DNA of 64,000 nt from the NCBI RefSeq assembly GCF_900105735.1, contig NZ_LT629793.1, forward strand, positions 310,001 through 374,000, in the 5' to 3' direction. Source of the stretch: Pseudomonas yamanorum. Its GTDB lineage: Bacteria; Pseudomonadota; Gammaproteobacteria; Pseudomonadales; Pseudomonadaceae. Below, piece by piece: positions 10,285 to 19,500 of this stretch. The notes below the pieces were generated by a model. That model saw only the letters and a program-made list of their open reading frames with translations, was not told the DNA's origin and made no database searches. Positions within the stretch are counted from its first letter, which is position 1, and each line of letters opens with the position of its first letter. The position numbers and the translations under genes were made by a program.

Positions 10285-10396
10285 GTAGCAGCTGTCGAGC
10301 CCCAGCGAGGCTGCGTCAGGCGCGCCTCGGTGCAATGCCAGGCTCGATAACAGCGGTGCGACTAACGCAGCCTCGCTGGGGCTCGACAGCTGCTAC
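10285..10396. repeat. REP-type palindrome, perfect 31-bp inverted repeat
   Basis: The arms 10285-10315 and 10366-10396 are perfect reverse complements (31 of 31), separated by 50 bp. The arm begins gtagcagctgtcgagcccca. A related but diverged copy, with aggagctgtcgagc and gcgaggctgcg in common, lies at 51880-51986, so this is a dispersed family. It sits between the ends of the convergent nppD and SDR genes, where it could also act as a bidirectional transcription end. Confidence 0.85.
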
Positions 10397-10407
10397 GCCA
10401 TTGGGTG

Positions 10408-11253
10408 TCAGAAATCGGTAGAGGCCGACAACTCACGCCAGGCGGCGGTCTCTTCCTTGACGTAGGCCAGCTTGGCCTCGATCGCCTGCAACGTGTCGGT
10501 GCCCAAGGCCAGGCGCATCGGTGGATGCGGCGCTTCCACCAATTTGATCATGGCCACAGCCAGCAGCTCCGGATTACCCGGTTGCTGCTGGTTGTAGACC
10601 TTGGCCAGCTTGCGCACCTCGCCGGAGGTGGCGGCATAATCGTCGATGATCAAGGGCGACTCCACCAGGGAGTTGCCGTCCAGGAAATCGGTACGGAAAT
10701 AACCCGGCTCCACCACCGTCACCTTGACGCCCAAGGAGGCGAGTTCTGCGTGCAGCGCCTCGCTCAAACCTTCAACGGCAAACTTGGTCGAGCAATACGT
10801 GCCGAATCCCGCCCCCGAACGGAAGCCGCCTACCGACGAAATATTGATCACATGCCCACTGCGCGCCTGGCGCATGAACGGCAATACACCCCGTGTGACA
10901 TTGAGCAGGCCGAAGACATTGGTTTCGTACAAGCGGCGAACCTCATCGGCAGACGCCTCCTCCACCGCACCCAGTAAGCCAAAACCGGCATTGTTGACCA
11001 ACACATCGATGCGCCCGAAGTGCTCGACGGCGGCGCGGGCAACGTCGGCTGCCTGGGTTTCGTCGGTCACATCCAACTGCACGGCCAGCAGGCCAGGTTG
11101 GGCGCCGAAACGCTCGATGACTGTCTGGGCATTACGGGCCGTTGCCACCACTGCATCGCCGTGGGCCAGTGCCGCTGCGACGATTTTCGCGCCGATGCCT
11201 CGGGAAGCCCCGGTTACCAACCAAACACGCTTGAAGGAATGTGCCGTTGTCAT
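10408..11253 (-). CDS. Short-chain dehydrogenase/reductase
   Basis: A 281-residue classical SDR. The cofactor motif TGASRGIG is at about 14-21, NNAGFG follows, and the catalytic Tyr-x3-Lys is YCSTK. The segment after it (PGYFRTDF) fits the substrate loop. The Arg in TGASRG suggests NADP(H). The substrate is unknown. The ATG at 11253 is preferred over the upstream GTG/ATG candidates because the Rossmann strand begins about 10 residues later. It is divergent from a LysR regulator starting at 11364, which probably controls it. Confidence 0.9.
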   Translation of the reverse strand: MTTAHSFKRVWLVTGASRGIGAKIVAAALAHGDAVVATARNAQTVIERFGAQPGLLAVQLDVTDETQAADVARAAVEHFGRIDVLVNNAGFGLLGAVEEASADEVRRLYETNVFGLLNVTRGVLPFMRQARSGHVINISSVGGFRSGAGFGTYCSTKFAVEGLSEALHAELASLGVKVTVVEPGYFRTDFLDGNSLVESPLIIDDYAATSGEVRKLAKVYNQQQPGNPELLAVAMIKLVEAPHPPMRLALGTDTLQAIEAKLAYVKEETAAWRELSASTDF

Positions 11254-11363
11254 GATCCGTACCTGATGGAGTGAAAGTGAAGTAAAGGTACGCCGTGGCA
11301 TTAGCCGGAAAAATCGTCTCGTGCTACAAGCACTATGAAACTCTCTTTCATAATGGTCCGTGA

Positions 11364-12275
11364 ATGAACCTTGATCCCTTCAATGGCTTGACCGAGTTCC
11401 TCGCAGTGGCTGAGCTTAAAAACTTCACTCAAGCCGCCGCGCGCCTGGGGGTTACGCCGACGGCGGTCAGCCATGCGGTAAAAACTCTGGAGAAGCGCAC
11501 GGGTGTAGTGCTGTTCCAACGCACCACGCGCCGGGTGGCGCTGACTGAGGCTGGAATGACGCTTTACAGCCGCCTGCGCCCCGCCGCCGGAGAAATCGAC
11601 GACGCGCTGGCGGCCCTCAGTGGCTACCGCGACCGCCCCATGGGCACCTTGCGCCTGACGGTGCCGAGGTTGTCGGGCAAGCTGCTGATCGAGCCGTTGA
11701 TTCCACGCTTTCGTGAGGCGTTTCCGGATGTGGTACTCGATATTTCCCTGGACGATGCCGCCGTGGATCTGGTAACTCAGGGCTTCGACGCCGGTATTCG
11801 CCTGGGGGAATCCATCGACAAGGATATGGTCGCCGTACGCTTGACACCGGACTTGAAGTGGTCAGTGGTGGGCTCTCCCGACTACTTCGCCAAGGCCGGC
11901 AAGCCGACAACGCCGGAAGAGCTCACCGCCCATGAAACTATCGGCTATCGCTTCCTGACGTCGGGCATGGCCCACCGCTGGGAATTCGAGCGGGCGGGCC
12001 GGGAATTCACGGTCGGCGTTCAAGGCGGGCTGATCGTCAATGACCGCAACCTGATGATCGCCGCCGCGCGCGCCGGCCAGGGCCTGGCGTACGTGAGTGA
12101 TTTCGAGGTCATGGAGGACCTGGCTTCAGGCGCACTGGAACCCGTGCTGCAATCTTTCGTACCGCCAAGCAGCGGGCTGTACCTGTATTTCCCCGCCCGA
12201 ACCCAGAGCCAACCGAAACTGCGGGCCTTTATCGACCTGGCCACCGCGTGGATTGCCGAGAAGCGTGGGCTCTGA
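11364..12275 (+). CDS. LysR-family transcriptional regulator
   Basis: A 303-residue LTTR with the N-terminal winged helix (FTQAAARLGVTPTAVSHAVK, about 20-39) and the usual 'LEKRTGVVLFQRTTRRVALTEAG' continuation, shown here only in short: LFQRTTR. The effector domain includes GTLRLTVPRL and the FDAGIRLGESIDKDMVAVRL stretch typical of the DsdC/CrgA-like subgroup that controls neighbouring oxidoreductases. The gene is divergent from the SDR at 10408-11253 with 110 bp between, the normal LTTR-target layout. The inducer is unknown. Confidence 0.92.
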   Translation: MNLDPFNGLTEFLAVAELKNFTQAAARLGVTPTAVSHAVKTLEKRTGVVLFQRTTRRVALTEAGMTLYSRLRPAAGEIDDALAALSGYRDRPMGTLRLTVPRLSGKLLIEPLIPRFREAFPDVVLDISLDDAAVDLVTQGFDAGIRLGESIDKDMVAVRLTPDLKWSVVGSPDYFAKAGKPTTPEELTAHETIGYRFLTSGMAHRWEFERAGREFTVGVQGGLIVNDRNLMIAAARAGQGLAYVSDFEVMEDLASGALEPVLQSFVPPSSGLYLYFPARTQSQPKLRAFIDLATAWIAEKRGL

Positions 12276-12371
12276 CAGCGCCGCAAAAGCAAACCAATAT
12301 CATTTGCGCAGCGCCCGGCCCTTTGGTTTAATCGCGACCAATTCTTATTTACGCCAAGGCTTCTACGCCAC

Positions 12372-12902
12372 ATGGATACTGTGTCGACCTCGCCCACCTC
12401 ATTCAGCGACCTCTACGGCAATCACCATTCCTGGCTGCTGGGGCTGCTGCGCAGGCGCCTGAGCAATCGCTGGGATGCGGCGGACCTGGCCCACGACACG
12501 TTTATCCGGGTGCTCAAGCGTCCGCCTGCCGACACCGATGAGACGCGGGAGCGCTCCTACTTGGCCACCATCGCCCGGGGGCTGTGCATCGATCACTGGC
12601 GCCGGCGCCAACTGGAACAGGCGTGGCTGCAAAGCCTCGCGGATCGGCCGCAAGCCCTGCAACCTTCGCCGGAGCAACGGGCGATCATCGTCGAAACCCT
12701 CTACGAAGTGGACGCCATGCTCGCCCGACTGCCCCACAAGGTGCGCGAAGCGTTTTTACTGGCACAGTTGCACGGCATGCCCTACAAGCAGATCGGTGAG
12801 CAACTCGGGGTGGGCGAACGGATGGTGAAAAAATACCTGGCCCAGGCGCTGCTGCATTGCGCGGTGCTCGAAGCGGAACTGGACGGGATGCTCGTGGAGT
12901 GA
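12372..12902 (+). CDS. ECF sigma factor, FecI type
   Basis: A 176-residue extracytoplasmic-function sigma factor. Region 2 is seen as LYGNHHSWLLGLLRRRLSNR and the WDAADLAHDTFIRVL motif; region 4 as LPHKVREAFLLAQLHGMPYK followed by QIGEQLGVGERMVKKYLAQA. These are the hallmarks of the iron-starvation FecI/PvdS-like class. It is followed with a GTGA overlap by an anti-sigma FecR homologue and then by a TonB receptor with an N-terminal signalling domain, so it should direct transcription of that receptor when the cognate ferri-siderophore is bound outside. Two AT-rich stretches upstream (12290-12310, 12338-12352) resemble Fur sites only weakly. Confidence 0.93.
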   Translation: MDTVSTSPTSFSDLYGNHHSWLLGLLRRRLSNRWDAADLAHDTFIRVLKRPPADTDETRERSYLATIARGLCIDHWRRRQLEQAWLQSLADRPQALQPSPEQRAIIVETLYEVDAMLARLPHKVREAFLLAQLHGMPYKQIGEQLGVGERMVKKYLAQALLHCAVLEAELDGMLVE

Positions 12903-13858
12903 CCAGCCCCGGAAAACTCAGCCATGTCAGCCTGGAACAGGCGGCCCAGTGGTATGTACGCCTGCAGGATCAGCCCGAGGCTGCCCAGCACTGGCAGGCA
13001 TGGCTGCGACAAAGTCCGGAACACCAGGCCGCCTGGGGTTATGTAGAGCGGGTCAGCCAACGCTTTGCCCCGTTGGCCGAGCAATCCCACAGCGCCAGCC
13101 GTGCGTTGCGCAGCTCTCGGCGCCAGACGCTCAAGACCCTGCTGGTGTTGTGTGCCGGCTCAACGCTGGCCTGGGGCACCTGGCGCAACACCGCCCTGCC
13201 CCGGCTGGTGGGCGGCTGGAATGCCGACTACGCCACCGCTGGAGGTGAAACCCGCGAAGCGCTGCTGGACGATGGCAGTCGCCTGTGGCTGAACGCGTTG
13301 AGCGCCCTGGATGTACGTTTTGACCGGGTCCAGCGCTTGCTGCACCTGCGTTTCGGCGAAGTGCTGATTGAGACCGCCAAGGACCCGACCCGCCCGTTCC
13401 TGGTGGAGACTCAACAGGGTCGCCTGCGGGCACTCGGCACCCGCTTCAGCGTGGTGCAGGACGGCGATAGCACCTTGCTCAATGTGTTTGAAGGCCGGGT
13501 TGAAGTGCGCACTGCCGCGAGCCATCAGGTACAGATCATCGAGGCCGGGAAACAAGTGGCCTTCACCCGCGACGGGCTCAACCTTAATTCACCCGCATCC
13601 GCCACCCGTGAGGCCTGGAGCCGTGGCGTGTTGCTGGCCGACAACCTGCCGCTTGGCGAACTGATCGCCGAACTCAACCGTTTTCGCTCCGGCCACCTGG
13701 GTTGTGATCCAGCCGTGGCGCAACTGCCGGTGATGGGCTCGTTCCCCCTCAAAGACAGCGACCACGCACTGCGCCTGCTACAGGCCGCGCTGCCGATTCA
13801 GGTCGACACACTCATGCCGTGGTGGGTCACGGTCAGGCCCAAACACCCAAGCGCATAA
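12899..13858 (+). CDS. FecR-family anti-sigma/sigma regulator
   Basis: A 319-residue inner-membrane signal transducer. The cytoplasmic DUF4880 region (about 9-60) contains QAAQWYVRLQDQPEAAQHWQ; a single transmembrane segment follows (LKTLLVLCAGSTLAWGTW, about 80-97); then the periplasmic FecR domain with ATAGGETREALLDDGSRLWL. The C-terminal part (LGELIAELNRFRSGHLGCD) matches the region that contacts the receptor signalling domain. The GTG at 12899 overlaps the sigma-factor stop (GTGA); the frame is open further upstream, but this start gives the normal length. Confidence 0.92.
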   Translation: MTSPGKLSHVSLEQAAQWYVRLQDQPEAAQHWQAWLRQSPEHQAAWGYVERVSQRFAPLAEQSHSASRALRSSRRQTLKTLLVLCAGSTLAWGTWRNTALPRLVGGWNADYATAGGETREALLDDGSRLWLNALSALDVRFDRVQRLLHLRFGEVLIETAKDPTRPFLVETQQGRLRALGTRFSVVQDGDSTLLNVFEGRVEVRTAASHQVQIIEAGKQVAFTRDGLNLNSPASATREAWSRGVLLADNLPLGELIAELNRFRSGHLGCDPAVAQLPVMGSFPLKDSDHALRLLQAALPIQVDTLMPWWVTVRPKHPSA

Positions 13859-13954
13859 AAACTTTCAGCCGTCAGTTCCCTTTTCCAAAACTCGTTCGGT
13901 TAACCCAGCAGATGCTTTCAATTCGCCGATCGATTTGATCCAAAGGGAATGTTC

Positions 13955-16423
13955 ATGTCGCAACCCGCTCGCTTCACTTTGCGCCCGCTGGCGCTGGCCG
14001 TTACTGCTACCTTGTTGTGCCTGGGCGCGCTCGACGCGCAAGCCGCCGAGTCGCCGTCGACTCAGGAAACCGCCCGCCACTACACCATCGCCGCGGGTTC
14101 TCTGGTCAACGTGCTGAACAGCTTCGCCGAGCAATCAGGGATCTTTTTCGCCGGCCACAACAGCCTGGCCAGCGGCAAAACCAGCCCGGGCCTCAACGGC
14201 AGCTACACCCCGGCCAGCGGTTTGCAACGGCTGTTGCAAGGCAGCGGCCTGCAGGCCGTGCCCCAGGGCAACAACGGCTACGTGCTGGAGTTGATTCCAG
14301 CCAACACCGGCGCCCTGGAGCTGGGCGCCACCACCATCTCCGGCGAAGGCCTGGGCGCCACTACCGAAGACACTCACTCCTACACCACCGGCGCCATGGC
14401 CTCGGCCACCGGCCTGGCGCTGTCGATGCGTGAGACACCGCAATCGGTGACGGTCATCACCCGCCAGCAAATGGATGACCAGGGTTCCACCAGCATCGCC
14501 GACACCCTGCGTCGTGCGCCCGGCGTGAGCGTGCAGAACTACGACAGCGAGCGCTGGGAGTTTTCCAGCCGCGGCCTGCCGATCACCAACTTCCAGTACG
14601 ACGGGGTCAACTCCACCTACGACGGCGTGTATGACTACGGCACCACCAGCACCGACATGGCAGTGTATGACCGCCTGGAAATCATCAAGGGTTCGGCGGG
14701 CCTGATGTCCGGATCCGGCGATCCCTCGGCCACGGTCAACCTGATTCGCAAAAAGCCCACCCGGGATTTCAAGGCCTCGGTCACCCAGACGTTCGGCTCG
14801 TGGGACAACTACCGCACCGAAGGCGATATTTCCGGGCCACTGACCGACTCCGGCAATGTGCGCGGGCGTTTTGTCGGTGTGTATCAGGACCGCCAGTCGT
14901 ACCTGGACCACTACCAAAACACCAAGGACATCGCCTACGGCATTCTCGAGGCCGACTTGACGCCCAACACCCTGCTGACCTTCGGCATCGACCAGCAGGA
15001 CACCCGTTCCCGCGGCGCCAGCTGGACCGGTTTCCCGATGTACTTCAGCAACGGTTCGCGCACCGATTTCTCGCGCTCGTTTAACCCGGCTGCCGACTGG
15101 AGCCGCCGCGACTTCCAGAACCAGACCCTGTTTGCCTCGGTGGAACAAAAGCTGGCGAACGACTGGTCGCTGAAAGTCAGCCTCGACCGCAAGCGCAGCC
15201 AGCACGACACCCTGCTCGCCTCCGCCAGCGGCGGCAACCCGGACCCGGTCACGGGCGACGGGATGTACATGTTCATGGGCAAGTACAAGGGTGACCAGGT
15301 GCAAAACACCCTGGACATCAACCTCAATGGCCCCTTCAGCCTGTTCGGGCGCGAGCATGAATTGATCATGGGCTTCATGGCCACCCGCTCCAAACAGGAC
15401 GTGCCGGTGTACGGCTCGATCTACCCACCCGTGGGTGGCAGCATTTACGACTGGCGCGGCGAATACCCGAAGCCTGACATTCCCCGCAGCGGCCAGAACG
15501 ACATCGTGCAACGCCAGACCGGCGCGTACCTGGCCACGCGCTTGAAACCCACCGATGACTTGTCGGTGATCCTGGGTACCCGCGTCAGCAACTTCAGCGG
15601 CACCGACAACACCGACTTCTACGACCCGACCAAGGCCGACAACCGTCTCACCTACCGCCAGACGGGCGTCGTCACGCCCTATGCCGGCATCGTCTACGAC
15701 CTGAATGACATCTGGTCGGTGTACACCAGCTACACCAAGATCTACAAGCCGCAGAACAGCAAGGACGCCGACCGCAAGTTGCTCGATCCGATTGAAGGTG
15801 ACACCTACGAAGCCGGGCTCAAGGCAGCGTTTTTCGACGGCCGCCTGAACGCCAGTTTTGCCGCATTCCGCATCGAACAGGACAACGTCGCACAGTACGT
15901 TTCCGGGTTTGAGACCGACTCGGTGTATCGCCCGATTGCCGGCGCCACCACCAAGGGCTTTGAAGTCGAACTGGCCGGTGAAGTGCTGGACGGCTGGAAC
16001 GTCTCGGCGGGCTACACCTACCAGCACAGCCGTGACGCCAACGGCGATTACGTCTATGGCTCCGTGCTGCAAACCACCACGCCGCAGCAAGTGGTGCGGC
16101 TGTTCAACACCTATCGGCTGCCCGGCGCTCTGGAAAACCTGACCGTGGGTGGCGGCGTGAATTGGCAGAGCGAGTTCTTCGGCAATGTGTTCCAGCCCGA
16201 TCCCAATGACTCGGTGAATTTCGGCCACAACTCACGCATCACTCAGGACAGCTACTTCCTGGTGGACGTGATGGCGCGCTACCGCTTCAACGAGCACCTG
16301 AGCACCACGTTGAACGTGAAGAACCTGTTCGACAAAAAGTACTACACCGGCCTGGGCAACTTCGGCACCGGTTTCTACGGCGAGCCGCGCAGCCTGCAAT
16401 TGGCGACCCGCTGGGATTTTTGA
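13955..16423 (+). CDS. TonB-dependent siderophore receptor with signalling (STN) domain
   Basis: An outer-membrane receptor of 822 residues. After a signal peptide ending DAQA|A come the secretin/TonB N-terminal signalling domain (about 40-115, YTIAAGSLVNVLNSFAEQSG), a plug (about 140-270, with RETPQSVTVITRQQMDDQ and RAPGVSVQNYDSERWEFSSR) and a 22-strand-type barrel ending in the aromatic terminus RWDF. The profile is FpvA/FoxA/FiuA-like: uptake of a ferric siderophore plus signalling through the upstream FecR and FecI. Two ATGs are possible (13949, 13955); the AAGGGA box fits 13955. Which siderophore it recognises cannot be read from the sequence. Confidence 0.93.
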   Translation: MSQPARFTLRPLALAVTATLLCLGALDAQAAESPSTQETARHYTIAAGSLVNVLNSFAEQSGIFFAGHNSLASGKTSPGLNGSYTPASGLQRLLQGSGLQAVPQGNNGYVLELIPANTGALELGATTISGEGLGATTEDTHSYTTGAMASATGLALSMRETPQSVTVITRQQMDDQGSTSIADTLRRAPGVSVQNYDSERWEFSSRGLPITNFQYDGVNSTYDGVYDYGTTSTDMAVYDRLEIIKGSAGLMSGSGDPSATVNLIRKKPTRDFKASVTQTFGSWDNYRTEGDISGPLTDSGNVRGRFVGVYQDRQSYLDHYQNTKDIAYGILEADLTPNTLLTFGIDQQDTRSRGASWTGFPMYFSNGSRTDFSRSFNPAADWSRRDFQNQTLFASVEQKLANDWSLKVSLDRKRSQHDTLLASASGGNPDPVTGDGMYMFMGKYKGDQVQNTLDINLNGPFSLFGREHELIMGFMATRSKQDVPVYGSIYPPVGGSIYDWRGEYPKPDIPRSGQNDIVQRQTGAYLATRLKPTDDLSVILGTRVSNFSGTDNTDFYDPTKADNRLTYRQTGVVTPYAGIVYDLNDIWSVYTSYTKIYKPQNSKDADRKLLDPIEGDTYEAGLKAAFFDGRLNASFAAFRIEQDNVAQYVSGFETDSVYRPIAGATTKGFEVELAGEVLDGWNVSAGYTYQHSRDANGDYVYGSVLQTTTPQQVVRLFNTYRLPGALENLTVGGGVNWQSEFFGNVFQPDPNDSVNFGHNSRITQDSYFLVDVMARYRFNEHLSTTLNVKNLFDKKYYTGLGNFGTGFYGEPRSLQLATRWDF

Positions 16424-16435
16424 GCCCAAACGCCA

Positions 16436-16463
16436 GACTGCCGTAGCGCCTGCACCGGCAGTC
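16436..16463 (+). terminator. Possible terminator hairpin after the TonB receptor
   Basis: An 8-bp stem (16436-16443 with 16456-16463) with a 12-base loop lies 13 bp after the receptor stop. There is no T-run directly after it, so the call is weak. Confidence 0.35.
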
Positions 16464-16549
16464 GACTCGGGCTACACCCCATCAGGAAGGTACGTCTTTT
16501 GTTCTTGCCCGGCCCATCCGACGATGCAGGCTCCGGTCGCCCATAGCAC

Positions 16550-19500
16550 ATGGGCGACCTTGCACAGAGCCTGAACGCCATGGATGATTTACCCTTTCTG
16601 TCCCACCTGTTGAAGAACATCTCGCCCTCCGCCCTGGAACTGATCAAGCGCCAGGCATTGCGCCTCAAGGATGACCAAGCGTTGATCGCCGAGCTGATCG
16701 CCGGGTTGATCAGCCTGGTTGCCCAGGGCACCGCACCGGCCACCGAACCCATTCTGGTCAGCGTGCCCGAACACACCATGCTCGGTCAGTGGGCGCGTCT
16801 CTTCTGCGATGCCATCGGCCGCCCAGCCTTTCGTGAGTGGGCCTCACGCCATGACCTGGAACTGGCAAGCCTGGTGTTTCGGGGCGGCGATTTGCAGGCC
16901 AATATCCTGGAAGGCACGGTCAAAACACCGTACACCTTCACCCTGAACAAAGACTCGGACTGGTGGCGTGTCGCGAATCCGATCCTGGAGGTGGTGCAGA
17001 TTATCGACACGGTCAACGCCGGCTTGCCGTTCATGGACAACCCCGTCGAGCCTCATTCGCGAAAATTGCCGCTGAACCTGGTATTGCCGTTCTACGGCTA
17101 CCCGGTACCGACCAATCATTTGCAGGCCCAGGTGATTCTCGAAGAGATCCACACCCTTGACACGCTGCCCGGTGTCGATGAAAGCGGGCGCCTCAAATCA
17201 ACCCTGCGCAAGCGCCTGACCGAGGAGCAGCGGGATTACCAGCAACTGGCCGACGCGCTGCAGACGCTCCTGGGGCAAAGCACAAACGGCAGCCCGCCTT
17301 TCGATTGGCTCCAGCTCTACCTGCAACGATGCAGCCTGGACTCGGACTCGATGCTGTCGAGCACGTTAAAATACGCGGCACAGCTGCTTGACGCCGTGAC
17401 GCAAGGGGAAGAATTCGCGAGCCTCAACCTGTCGAGTGAAGGCGCAGTAACCACCTACCGCTACTCCGTCGACCAAAAAGCAGTGATTGCCGTGATCGAC
17501 GACCGAGAGGTGAACAGCTCGCCCCTGGATCGCTCCAATAACTCGCCGCTGAACCAGCAATGGGACGAACTCGAGCGCCTGGCCAATCTCGCCCATACCG
17601 ACGTATTGCCGGACGCCAGCCTCACCCTGGCCGCGCTGATGACGGTATATCGGCTGCCCCGGCCCGCCAGCGCAGAGGAAGCCCTGGCTCTGATCGAACA
17701 GCTACGCGCCACCACGGCTGCCACGTTTCCCTACGTCAGCTCGGCGGCGCACTCATTGATGGCCGTCAGCAAACACACGCGGCATATCGCGGTGCTCAAC
17801 GACCGCTACACCATGCGGGCAGCACTCAAGTCGATCACCCTCGATACACAGCTCAACAGCACCCTGGACATGACCTTCAACCTGGCCCTGGGCTCACCCT
17901 TTTTCGGGTTGATCGACAAAGGCGCGCAATTGCTCGCCGGCCTGCGCCAGGAAGCGGCCTTTCAACGCGTGAGCGCCAGCCGCCAGTTCGACCTTGCCCG
18001 GGTATACGTACTGAACGCGGACGGCGACCTCAGTGGCTACGCGCTGGACGATACCCCCAAGGTACTCACCCGTACCGACACGCCGCTCTCAAGCCTGACC
18101 TCGATGGCCGAGCCCTTACTGGAGCTGGCCCGCCAATCCGGCGGGCGCATCAGCAGCGATGGCCAGGTCAGCTTGCGACAGTTACTTAACCTGTACCAGA
18201 TGGCGCTCCCCACCACCCGTGAAGAGGCGCACATCACCGCACGCCTGCTGGGCATCGCGATACTCAAGCCGCCCCGTCACGGCAACTACTGGCGGGCGTT
18301 GCAGGTGATGCCACTGCTGGCAGCGCAACGCAAACAGGTGCTGCAGACCGTCGCCGCCTTCCTGCCCAACCCGGACGTAAAACTGTTCGACTACCTGAGC
18401 GAAGTGGTCGTAGGCGAAAAAAACCGCGACCAAGTGCGCGCCGAGGCTGATCTGCTGCTGCACCAACTATTGGCGTCGCCCCGGGCCCAGGCACTGGCCG
18501 CGCGGCTGTCCGAAACCGTGGGCTGGTACGGAGAACATGCCAGCGCTGCGAACACCCGTGCCAGCCGCAACGCACTGTTGTTTGCCGCACTGATTCTCAG
18601 CCTGGACGCGAACGCCGGTACGCGGCGGGCCACTGTCGCTGGTTACGACCTGACTGATTCCCACAACTGGGGCCTGACCTTCGATGAAGTACTTGGCGTC
18701 GTAGAAGCCATGGTCCAGTTCAAGGTCTTGCGCACCAACGCCGTGCCCATGGCCACGCACCTGCTGCTGGCGGGCACCGCTCCGGAATTCCTGGTACGGG
18801 ACATTCCTGATGAGGTGTCGTACATGAGTTCCCATACCTGGGTGCATTTCAAGCAATACGTAGACCTGATCGAAGCTGAAACACCAGGCGCGTCAAGGGC
18901 CATGCGCTTCACTGACTTCATGGCGATGATCTACTTCATCATTCCTTCCCGCAGGGTCCGCCGGGGCAGCCTGCCGATTACCGATTGGGCCGTGGCCAAC
19001 GGGGTGCTGGTCAAAAGCATCGAGCCGCGCGATACCGCCGAAAAGAATCGCGCCATTGCCGCGTTGAACGAGCAGATCACCCTGCTGCAGGTCAGTTCCG
19101 AGTTGCTGAAGAACGGGCATATCAGCCTGTATGAGATGGCCTTGCAGGATCTTCAGCGGGTGTTTGCCGGCAACCCCTACCTGGAGCGATGGGTCATACA
19201 ATGGCAGGCCAGGCCAGGTACGCACCCGCCGCCGGGCATCGCCGCCAACACCGCCGTTTCGCTGGTTCAGTTGCACATGGCAGGCCAGCTGACCAAGGGC
19301 ACTACGCAATGGCGCTCGACCGTCAAGGACGTGGATTTCGCCAGCATGGCGCCACGGTTCGATGAGTTGGGGTCGATCCATTCCGCCTTTGCCACCGAGT
19401 TCGAGAAACGCTACACGGCGGTGCGCGCAGCGCTGATACAGTCGATCATGTATTGGATGTCACAACTGACCCTGCTGAGTCGTGAAGCTATGGAGTATGG

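Noticed and set aside
12290..12352. Two AT-rich stretches before the FecI-like gene that resemble Fur boxes
   Set aside because: Each matches only about 10-11 of 19 positions of the Fur consensus, not enough to call a site, although Fur control of such genes is usual.
14135..16228. Open frame of 697 codons on the minus strand opposite the TonB receptor
   Set aside because: It is the exact shadow of a strong plus-strand gene in high-GC DNA, has no start site or domain, and ends where the receptor's codon bias stops supporting it.
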